DNA of 64,000 bases from Hyphomicrobiales bacterium (GTDB lineage: Bacteria > Pseudomonadota > Alphaproteobacteria > Rhizobiales > Kaistiaceae): the NCBI GenBank assembly GCA_017305635.1, contig JAFKKF010000007.1:62001-126000 (forward strand), read 5' to 3'. The translations under genes and the position numbers were made by a program. The notes below the pieces were generated by a model, which was not told the origin of the DNA, ran no database searches, and saw only the letters and a program-made list of their open reading frames with translations. This document shows, piece after piece, positions 58,449 to 64,000 of the stretch; within the stretch, counting starts at the first letter, position 1; the number at the start of each line of letters is the position of its first letter.

Positions 58449-58964
58449 CTATTTCTTGCGGAACTTGTCGAGGCTGACGACCTCGGCGACGCCGGGCTGC
58501 GGCGGCTCGGCCGGAGTCTCGGGCTCGGCGGCCTCGGGCGGCGCGGGAAGGACTTCCGGCTCGCCCTTGTCGGGGAGGTTGTTGTCCTGGGCCGAGCTCG
58601 CCTTGCCGCCGCCGGTGTCGAACTGGAGCCCGAACTGGACGGAGGGATCGAGGAAGCCCTTCAGCGCGGTGAACGGGACGAGCAGGCGTTCCGGCACGCC
58701 GCCGAAGGAGAGGCCGACCTCGAAGGCCTGCTCGGTGACCGTCAGGTCCCAGAACTGGTGCTGGAGGACGATGGTCATTTCCTCGGGATATTGCTGCAGC
58801 ACCCGGCTCGAGATGCGAACGCCGGGGGCGCGGGTCATGAAGGAAATGAAGAAGTGGTGCTCGCCGGGCAGGCCGGTGCGCGCGACTTCGGACAGCACCT
58901 TGCGGACGACGCCGCGAAGCGCGTCCTGCGCCAGGATATCGTAGCGGATCAGGTCTTCGGCCAT
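58449..58964 (-). CDS. sspB: ClpXP adaptor SspB (alpha type)
   Basis: A 171-residue protein. The substrate-binding core covers about 1-125 ([56 protein letters not shown]). A Pro/Glu/Ala linker leads to a C-terminal [10 protein letters not shown], the short ClpX-docking end. SspB picks up proteins carrying the tmRNA tag and hands them to ClpXP. The tmRNA gene lies directly upstream on the same strand, with its terminator hairpin ending 14 bases before the sspB ATG. Confidence 0.93.
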   Translation of the reverse strand: MAEDLIRYDILAQDALRGVVRKVLSEVARTGLPGEHHFFISFMTRAPGVRISSRVLQQYPEEMTIVLQHQFWDLTVTEQAFEVGLSFGGVPERLLVPFTALKGFLDPSVQFGLQFDTGGGKASSAQDNNLPDKGEPEVLPAPPEAAEPETPAEPPQPGVAEVVSLDKFRKK

Positions 58965-58980
58965 TGCCCCGTGCCCGAAA

Positions 58981-58996
58981 CGGGGCAGCTGCCCCG
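58981..58996 (-). terminator. Terminator hairpin of ssrA
   Basis: CGGGGCAGCTGCCCCG is a perfect 16-base palindrome, and on the minus strand it is followed by TTT. It lies between the 3' end of the tmRNA gene and the sspB ATG. Confidence 0.6.
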
Positions 58997-58998
58997 GG

Positions 58999-59326
58999 AA
59001 TGAAGTGGAGGCTTCTGTTGCCAGGTGCCTCCGAACCCCGCCTTACGATGCGAACCGCAAGGGCTTTGAATGAGGTTGCATCACCGCATTACGCGGCGAG
59101 GCGAGCCTCGGCATAGTTGTCGTTAGCAACTATAGGTTTGGCCCGATAACGGCGGAACCATGCCGAGCGAAAGCTCACCCTTTACGCCCTCGTCGATCCT
59201 GTATCGCCCCCGCCGGAGCCCACGATTTCGGGGCCATGGGCTCGGGTGGAGGCGCCGGGTACTGCCCCCGGGTCCGCAGGGTTTATTACGATGGCCGTTT
59301 ATCGCCATAGACCGGATCGCTCCGGC
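58999..59326 (-). ncRNA. ssrA: Split, circularly permuted tmRNA gene (two-piece tmRNA)
   Basis: On the minus strand the acceptor piece comes first: T-arm CCGGG-GGCAGTA-CCCGG and the 3' end CGCCTCC-ACC at about 59254-59245 (the final A of CCA is not encoded). A loop of about 30 bases closed by GAGCCCA/TGGGCTC separates it from the coding piece, which starts GGGGGCGA at 59211. GGGGGCG pairs with CGCCTCC to give the acceptor stem, and AACCCTGC of the acceptor piece pairs with GCGGGGTT of the coding piece. The tag frame is 59127-59089: ANDNYAEARLAA then TAA. tmRNA rescues stalled ribosomes. Exact processing ends are estimates. Confidence 0.92.
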
Positions 59327-59332
59327 ACCGCG

Positions 59333-59360
59333 AATATAGGGATTCCGCAGCGCGATGCAA
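59333..59360 (-). promoter_or_regulatory. Predicted ssrA promoter
   Basis: On the minus strand TTGCAT (59360-59355), a 16-base spacer and TATATT (59338-59333) form a good sigma-70-type promoter with an expected start near 59326, just before the acceptor piece of tmRNA. Confidence 0.65.
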
Positions 59361-59377
59361 AGGCGGCCTGTCGGCGC

Positions 59378-59734
59378 TCAATGCTCGGGGATGTCGCGCA
59401 ATTCGCGCACCTCGATGGTGGTGTAGCGGGCGATCGGCACTTCCGCCGCAACGCGGACGGCTTCCTCGATGTCCGCCGCCTCGATGACGAGGAAGCCGCC
59501 GAGATGCTCCTTGGTCTCGGCGAAAGGTCCGTCCGTGACCGAGGTCTTGCCCTTGCGCCGGCGGATCGTGCGGGCGGCGGAAGGCGGGGCGAGGGGGCTC
59601 GCCATGACGAGGATGCCGCGCTCGATGAGCAGGCGGTCATGGGCGGCCGAATCCCGGTCGAGGGCGATCTTCTCTTCCCTGGCGGCGCGGTCGAAGACCG
59701 TCTCGTCGACCCAGACCTGGCAAAGGAATCGCAT
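59378..59734 (-). CDS. YCII-domain (DGPF) protein
   Basis: A 118-residue protein starting at ATG 59734 with GGGAGA about 8 bases upstream. It is a YCII/DGPF ferredoxin-like fold: [14 protein letters not shown] at the start, [17 protein letters not shown] in the middle, the diagnostic [20 protein letters not shown] and [11 protein letters not shown] at the end. Such small proteins often accompany ECF sigma factors or act as putative enzymes; no sigma gene is adjacent here. It stands alone next to the ssrA promoter. Confidence 0.88.
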   Translation of the reverse strand: MRFLCQVWVDETVFDRAAREEKIALDRDSAAHDRLLIERGILVMASPLAPPSAARTIRRRKGKTSVTDGPFAETKEHLGGFLVIEAADIEEAVRVAAEVPIARYTTIEVRELRDIPEH

Positions 59735-59986
59735 CGCGTTTCTCCCTGGTTTCCTTGTCACTTCGATCTCCCGACGACCGGCGGGCAGCAAAATCGACAG
59801 GATCGCCGGCAGGTTTCCCTCGCGCTTAGTGTCGAAACGCGCCGGACCGCTTCGACGAGCCGCAGAGGACTTCATCTGCGGGAGAAGCGTCATGGACGTG
59901 CTGATCGCGGCGCTGGTCGCCAACCTGTTGTTTGCCGGCCAGAGGCTCTATGTGTCGGGAAAGACGGACCTGAGGGACAGGCGGCG

Positions 59987-61024
59987 ATGGAACTCGGCAT
60001 CTACACGTTTGCGGAAATGTCTCCGGATCCGGCGACGGGAAAGCCGCGCTACGGCGCCGGAGAGCGGCTCCGGAACCTGATGGAGGAGATCGAGCTGGCC
60101 GACCAGCTCGGCCTCGACGTCTTCGGCGTCGGCGAGCATCACCGGCCGGATTTCGCGGTCTCGGCGCCGGCGGTGGTGCTGGCGGCAGCGGCGATGCGCA
60201 CGAAGCGGATCAAGCTGACCAGCGCGGTGACCGTGCTCTCCTCGGACGATCCGGTGCGGGTCTACCAGGAATTCTCGACGGTCGACCTCCTGTCAGGCGG
60301 CCGGGCGGAGATCATGGCGGGACGCGGCTCGTTCATCGAATCCTTCCCGCTCTTCGGCTTCGACCTCGGCGACTATGACGAGCTGTTCGCCGAAAAGCTG
60401 CAGCTCCTCATGGAGATACGGGAGAACGCGAAGGTGACTTGGGAGGGCCGGCACCGGCCGTCCCTCAAGGAGCAGGGCGTCTATCCCCGCGACGAGCGCG
60501 AGATTCCGCTCTGGATCGCCGTCGGCGGCACGCCGCAATCCGTGGTGCGCGCCGGCATGCTCGGGCTGCCGCTCGCGGTCGCCATCATCGGCGGGCAACC
60601 GGCGCAGTTCGGCCCGCTGGTCAACCTCTACCGGCAGGCGCTGGAACGCGGCGGGCATGATCCAACCAGGATACCGGTCGGCATCAATTCGCACGGCTAT
60701 GTCGCCGACACCCCGGAACGGGCGGCGGAGGAGGCCTTCCCGCCCTTCGCCGAGGCGATGAGCCGGATCGGGCGCGAGCGCGGCTGGCCGCCGACGACAC
60801 GGGCGGATTTCGATGCCTCGCGGAGGCTGGAGGGCGCGACCTTCATCGGCAGCCCCGAGCAGGTGGTCGAGAAGATCCTGTGGCAGCACGAGATTTTCAA
60901 GCACCAGCGCTTCCTGATCCAGTTCAGCGTCGGATCGATTCCCCACGCGCAGTTGATGCATTCCATCGAATTGTTCGGGACCAAGGTCGCCCCGGCGGTC
61001 AGGAAGGCGCTCGGCGGCAACTGA
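59987..61024 (+). CDS. LLM-class flavin-dependent oxidoreductase
   Basis: A 345-residue luciferase-like monooxygenase family protein starting at ATG 59987 with GAGGG upstream. Landmarks are [14 protein letters not shown] at the N-terminus, [20 protein letters not shown] near residue 42, [20 protein letters not shown] near 75, [20 protein letters not shown] near 105, and [15 protein letters not shown] near 178. The family reduces or oxidises small substrates using FMN or F420; the substrate is unknown. It is followed by a 178-base gap before the MFS gene. Confidence 0.88.
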   Translation: MELGIYTFAEMSPDPATGKPRYGAGERLRNLMEEIELADQLGLDVFGVGEHHRPDFAVSAPAVVLAAAAMRTKRIKLTSAVTVLSSDDPVRVYQEFSTVDLLSGGRAEIMAGRGSFIESFPLFGFDLGDYDELFAEKLQLLMEIRENAKVTWEGRHRPSLKEQGVYPRDEREIPLWIAVGGTPQSVVRAGMLGLPLAVAIIGGQPAQFGPLVNLYRQALERGGHDPTRIPVGINSHGYVADTPERAAEEAFPPFAEAMSRIGRERGWPPTTRADFDASRRLEGATFIGSPEQVVEKILWQHEIFKHQRFLIQFSVGSIPHAQLMHSIELFGTKVAPAVRKALGGN

Positions 61025-61092
61025 TCAGTGGCGGTGAAGCCACACATCAGCATTTGTCAGGACGCTGTCACTGGACAACGGCGCAGGCATCA

Positions 61093-61112
61093 TTATGTTG
61101 CGCTGCACATAA
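61093..61112 (+). promoter_or_regulatory. Possible operator palindrome upstream of the MFS gene
   Basis: TTATGT (61093-61098) and ACATAA (61107-61112) form a 6-bp inverted repeat around TGCGCTGC. It is an AT-rich island about 90 bases before the MFS start and could bind a dimeric regulator. No regulator gene lies beside it. Confidence 0.3.
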
Positions 61113-61202
61113 GCCAAAACCACGACGAGTCCGACGTCGCCGCGCGCAAGCGTGGTGCGAGGGCTCTTCGACCCTCAAATTCGCGCAAGTCGGAATCGGG
61201 CG

Positions 61203-62426
61203 ATGAAGACGAGCTTTGCAAGGAACGCGATCGTGCTGGGCCTTCTCTCGGCCATCGGCCCCTTCGCCATCGACATGTACCTGCCGGCGCTGCCGACCAT
61301 CGCGGAGCACCTGCACGCCTCGATCGGGGCGACGCAGATGACGCTGATGGCCTATTTCGCGGGCTTCGGCATCTGCCAGATCGTCTATGGGCCGGTCTCC
61401 GACCTCGTCGGGCGCCGGCCGCCGCTCTTCTTCGGGCTCGCGGTGTTCATCCTCGGCGCCATCGGCTGCGCCCTGTCGGATACGATCGAGATGCTGATCG
61501 CCTTCCGCTTCCTGCAGGGGATCGGCGCCTCGGCGAGCATGGTGATCCCGCGCGCGGTGATCCGGGACCTTCATACCGGCCCGGACGCCGCCCGGCTGAT
61601 GTCGCTGGTCATGCTGGTCTTCAGCGTGTCGCCGATCCTCGCGCCGCTGACCGGCAGCGCGGTGATCGTGCCGTTCGGCTGGCGGGCGGTGTTCGTGATC
61701 GGGACGATCGCTGCGGTGCTCGCGCTGGTGCTGGTCGCGCTGACGCTGCAGGAGACGCATCCGCCGGAGCGGCGGCTGAAGAGCGGCATCCGCAGCGTGA
61801 TGGCCGGCTACGGGAAGCTGATCACGGACCTCAGGTTCCTCGGGCTCACCTTCATCGGTGGCCTCGGCATGTCGAGCTTCTTCTCGTTCCTCGCCTCGTC
61901 GTCGTTCATCTACATCGACCATTTCGGCCTGACGCCGACGCAATACAGCCTCGCCTTCTCGGTGAACGCCATCGGCTTCATCGGCTCGGCGCAGCTTGCC
62001 GGCTGGCTCGGCGCGCGCTTCGGCCTGCCGAAGGTCGTGCTGACGGCGGTCGCCCTCTATGCCTTCTTCGCGCTCGTCCTGTTCGGCGTGACGCTCGCCG
62101 GGGTGGACAGCCTGCCGGTGCTGATGGCGCTTCTCTTCTGCGCCTTCGCCTGGCTCGGGCTGGTGATCCCGACGACCATGGTGCTGGCGCTCGACGAGCA
62201 CGGACCGATCGCCGGCATGGCCTCGGCCCTCGGCGGGACGCTGCAGATGGCGGCCGGCGCGGTTATGATCGTCGTCGTCAGCGCCTTCTTCGACGGCACG
62301 GCGCTGCCCATGGTGGCGGCGATCGCGGCCTGTGCGGCAGGCGCCTTCACGCTCGCCTGGCTGACGCTCGGCCGCGGCGGGCGGGCGCCGGTGGCAGTGG
62401 TCGCCGACGGCCAGCCGGCCGAATAG
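61203..62426 (+). CDS. MFS drug-resistance transporter, Bcr/CflA type
   Basis: A 407-residue membrane protein with about twelve spans, starting at ATG 61203 (MKTSFARNAIVLG). The opening GPFAIDMYLPALPTIAEHL is the Bcr/CflA signature, followed by QIVYGPVSDLVGRRPPLF near residue 60 and LQGIGASASMVIPRAVIRDL near 105. Members export drugs such as bicyclomycin, sulfonamides or related compounds; the substrate is not predictable here. A terminator-like hairpin follows it. Confidence 0.9.
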   Translation: MKTSFARNAIVLGLLSAIGPFAIDMYLPALPTIAEHLHASIGATQMTLMAYFAGFGICQIVYGPVSDLVGRRPPLFFGLAVFILGAIGCALSDTIEMLIAFRFLQGIGASASMVIPRAVIRDLHTGPDAARLMSLVMLVFSVSPILAPLTGSAVIVPFGWRAVFVIGTIAAVLALVLVALTLQETHPPERRLKSGIRSVMAGYGKLITDLRFLGLTFIGGLGMSSFFSFLASSSFIYIDHFGLTPTQYSLAFSVNAIGFIGSAQLAGWLGARFGLPKVVLTAVALYAFFALVLFGVTLAGVDSLPVLMALLFCAFAWLGLVIPTTMVLALDEHGPIAGMASALGGTLQMAAGAVMIVVVSAFFDGTALPMVAAIAACAAGAFTLAWLTLGRGGRAPVAVVADGQPAE

Positions 62427-62452
62427 GCCGGGTGAAGATCGGGAACAACGGC

Positions 62453-62479
62453 GGCCGGCGGTTTGAAAGACCGCCGGCC
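62453..62479 (+). terminator. Hairpin terminator between the MFS gene and thyA
   Basis: GGCCGGCGGT (62453-62462) and ACCGCCGGCC (62470-62479) form 10-bp perfect arms with a 7-nt loop, 27 bases after the transporter stop. Confidence 0.65.
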
Positions 62480-62517
62480 CCGCTTACATTCCGGCGCTAG
62501 ACGAGGAGATTCGACCG

Positions 62518-63312
62518 ATGCGCCAGTATCTCGACCTCATGCGCCACGCGCTCGAGCACGGCGCGCGCAAGGACGACCGCACCGGCACCGGCACCCTGTC
62601 GCTCTTCGGCCACCAGATGCGCTTCAACCTTGCCGAGGGCTTCCCGCTGGTGACGACCAAGAAGGTGCACCTGAAGTCGGTCATCCACGAATTGCTCTGG
62701 TTCCTGTCGGGCAATACTAACATCCGCTACCTGCAGGAAAACGGCGTCACCATCTGGAACGAATGGGCCGACAAGGACGGCAATCTCGGCCCGGTCTACG
62801 GCGCCGAATGGCGGGCCTGGCCGACGCCGGACGGGCATCACATCGACCAGATCGCCGGCGTGGTCGAGGCGATCCGGCGGAACCCGGATTCGCGGCGGCT
62901 GATCGTGACGGCGTGGAACCCGGCCGACGTCGACAAGCAGGCGCTGCCGCCGTGCCACACGCTCTTCCAGTTCTACGTCGTCAACGGGCGGCTCTCCTGC
63001 CAGCTCTACCAGCGCTCGGCCGACATCTTCCTCGGCGTGCCGTTCAACATCGCCTCCTATGCGCTCCTCACCATGATGATCGCGCAGGTGAGCGGGCTGA
63101 AGCCGGGCGAGTTCGTCCACACGCTCGGCGACGCGCACCTCTACCTGAACCACATCGAGCAGGCGCAATTGCAGCTCGCCCGCGAGCCGCGGCCGCTGCC
63201 GCAGATGAAGCTCAATCCGGAGATCGGCTCGCTGTTCGACTTCGTCTATGACGACTTCATGCTGGAAGGCTACGACCCCCATCCGGCGATCAAGGCGCCG
63301 GTGGCGGTATGA
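62518..63312 (+). CDS. thyA: Thymidylate synthase
   Basis: A 264-residue enzyme, the standard ThyA length. It converts dUMP to dTMP using methylenetetrahydrofolate. The catalytic Cys146 stands in [14 protein letters not shown]; other landmarks are [19 protein letters not shown] near residue 21, [14 protein letters not shown] near 62, [13 protein letters not shown] near 88 and the nucleotide-binding [20 protein letters not shown] (161 on). The dihydrofolate it produces is recycled by FolA, whose gene begins 538 bases downstream. Confidence 0.97.
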   Translation: MRQYLDLMRHALEHGARKDDRTGTGTLSLFGHQMRFNLAEGFPLVTTKKVHLKSVIHELLWFLSGNTNIRYLQENGVTIWNEWADKDGNLGPVYGAEWRAWPTPDGHHIDQIAGVVEAIRRNPDSRRLIVTAWNPADVDKQALPPCHTLFQFYVVNGRLSCQLYQRSADIFLGVPFNIASYALLTMMIAQVSGLKPGEFVHTLGDAHLYLNHIEQAQLQLAREPRPLPQMKLNPEIGSLFDFVYDDFMLEGYDPHPAIKAPVAV

Positions 63313-63337
63313 GCGGGGAAGCCGGGGGACGCATGTC

Positions 63338-63850
63338 ATGAAGCCGGTCGAGCAGTTCATCGAGCGCGCGATCATGGCCTCGCGCTGGCTGCTCGTCGTC
63401 TTCTATGGCGGGCTCGGCGTTGCGCTCGTCGTCTATGCCATCTCGTTCATCTTCAAGTTCATCAAGATCGCGCAAGGCGCCCCGTCGATGGAGGAGGGCG
63501 ACATGATCCTCGCCATGCTCGGGCTCATCGACGCCGCGCTGGTGGCGAGCCTGCTCGTGATGGTTATGATCTCGAGCTACGAGAACTATGTCAGCCGCTT
63601 CGAGAATGCCGGCACGGAGCTGTCATGGCTCGGCAAGCTCGATTCCGGGAGCCTGAAGATCAAGGTTGCCTCCTCGATCGTGGCGATCTCCTCGATCCAC
63701 CTCCTGCAGGTCTTCCTCAACGCCAATACCTACGACAATACCAAGATCATCCTCTTCATGGCCCTTCACCTGACCTTCGTCGTCTCCGCGCTGCTGCTCG
63801 CCGCTGTCGACCGCATCTCGTCGAAGACGAAGGAGCCGAAGCAGCCCTAG
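63338..63850 (+). CDS. UPF0114 (YqhA-like) membrane protein
   Basis: A 170-residue membrane protein starting at ATG 63338 (MKPVEQFIERAIMASRWLLV). It has three or four hydrophobic segments: WLLVVFYGGLGVALVVYAIS, DAALVASLLVMVMISSYENY, KVASSIVAISSIHLLQVFL and a final LHLTFVVSALLLAAVDR. The spacing and the SSYENYVSRF segment fit the UPF0114 family, whose function is unknown. It lies between thyA and folA, 25 bases after the first and directly abutting the second. Confidence 0.88.
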   Translation: MKPVEQFIERAIMASRWLLVVFYGGLGVALVVYAISFIFKFIKIAQGAPSMEEGDMILAMLGLIDAALVASLLVMVMISSYENYVSRFENAGTELSWLGKLDSGSLKIKVASSIVAISSIHLLQVFLNANTYDNTKIILFMALHLTFVVSALLLAAVDRISSKTKEPKQP

Positions 63851-64000
63851 GTGAAGGACGGGATCGCCATCGCGCTGATCGTGGCCGTCGCCGAGAATGG
63901 CGTGATCGGCGCGGAAGGCGCCATGCCGTGGCGACTGGCGACCGACATGAAGCGATTCCGCGCGCTCACCATGGGCAAGCCCGTGGTCATGGGGCGGAAG
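63851..64000 (+). CDS. folA: Dihydrofolate reductase (3' end outside window)
   Basis: Fifty codons are visible, starting at GTG 63851 directly after the preceding stop codon. IALIVAVAENGVIGAEGAMP is the conserved N-terminal strand and loop, PWRLATDMKRFRALT follows with the substrate-binding acidic residue, and GKPVVMGRK is the NADPH-binding region. It regenerates tetrahydrofolate from the dihydrofolate made by ThyA; the thyA-folA grouping is standard. Confidence 0.93.
   Translation, partial: MKDGIAIALIVAVAENGVIGAEGAMPWRLATDMKRFRALTMGKPVVMGRK

Noticed and set aside
59894-60080. Small ORF starting [16 protein letters not shown]
   Set aside because: It has a fair ribosome-binding site but overlaps the LLM-class gene by more than 90 bases, and its C-terminus is Arg-rich out-of-frame translation of that gene.

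Overview
The window is high-GC DNA (roughly two thirds G+C) and reads as a chromosomal segment of an alphaproteobacterium of the order Hyphomicrobiales (Rhizobiales). This rests on the amidase-rnpB-mraZ order ahead of the division cluster, a long FtsZ with an extended linker, an SspB of the alpha type, a split and circularly permuted tmRNA gene, a GAAC-N7-GAAC LexA-type box and typical rhizobial palindromic repeats. I cannot name the genus.

Layout. 1-8.3 kb: end of an extensin-like lipoprotein gene, a fused 5-oxoprolinase/hydantoinase on the minus strand carrying an in-frame palindromic insert, three tandem paralogues of a secreted lectin-fold protein, a TerB-DnaJ protein and an AmpD-like amidase. 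8.35-8.74 kb: RNase P RNA. 9.1-28.7 kb: the complete dcw (division and cell wall) cluster mraZ-rsmH-ftsL-ftsI-murE-murF-mraY-murD-ftsW-murG-murC-murB, then a vapBC toxin-antitoxin module, then ddl-ftsQ-ftsA-ftsZ. Most genes overlap or abut, so it probably behaves as a few long transcripts. Candidate control points are MraZ boxes before mraZ, a palindromic operator at vapB and a CtrA-like half-site before ddl. 28.9-36.3 kb: envelope and DNA-repair genes lpxC, bamD, recN, an MFS pump and ligA.

36.5-48.5 kb is mixed accessory and housekeeping DNA: a secreted EF-hand protein, a PRC-barrel protein, an M24 aminopeptidase, a DUF1127-like small protein, a protein with five PAN-like repeats, prmA, uvrD with a LexA-type box, a 57-residue ORF, a catalytically atypical SDR and an ORF whose base composition changes part way through. 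48.6-59.4 kb: a D-lactate/glycolate-type dehydrogenase, a 2080-residue AsmA protein ending in a roughly 900-residue alanine-rich helical tail, then on the minus strand ssrA, sspB, fumC, a CcdA-like orphan, DUF4169 and a ribbon-helix-helix protein. 59.4-64 kb: a YCII protein, an LLM-class oxidoreductase, a Bcr/CflA-type MFS pump, thyA, a UPF0114 membrane protein and the start of folA.

Functionally the core of the window builds the envelope and septum: precursor synthesis (MurC-F, Ddl, MraY, MurG), septal polymerisation (FtsW, FtsI), divisome assembly (FtsZ, A, Q, L), lipid A (LpxC) and outer-membrane assembly (BamD, AsmA). A second theme is DNA repair and replication (RecN, UvrD, LigA, thymidylate and folate synthesis). 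A third is protein quality control, where the tmRNA gene sits directly upstream of the gene for its ClpXP adaptor SspB.
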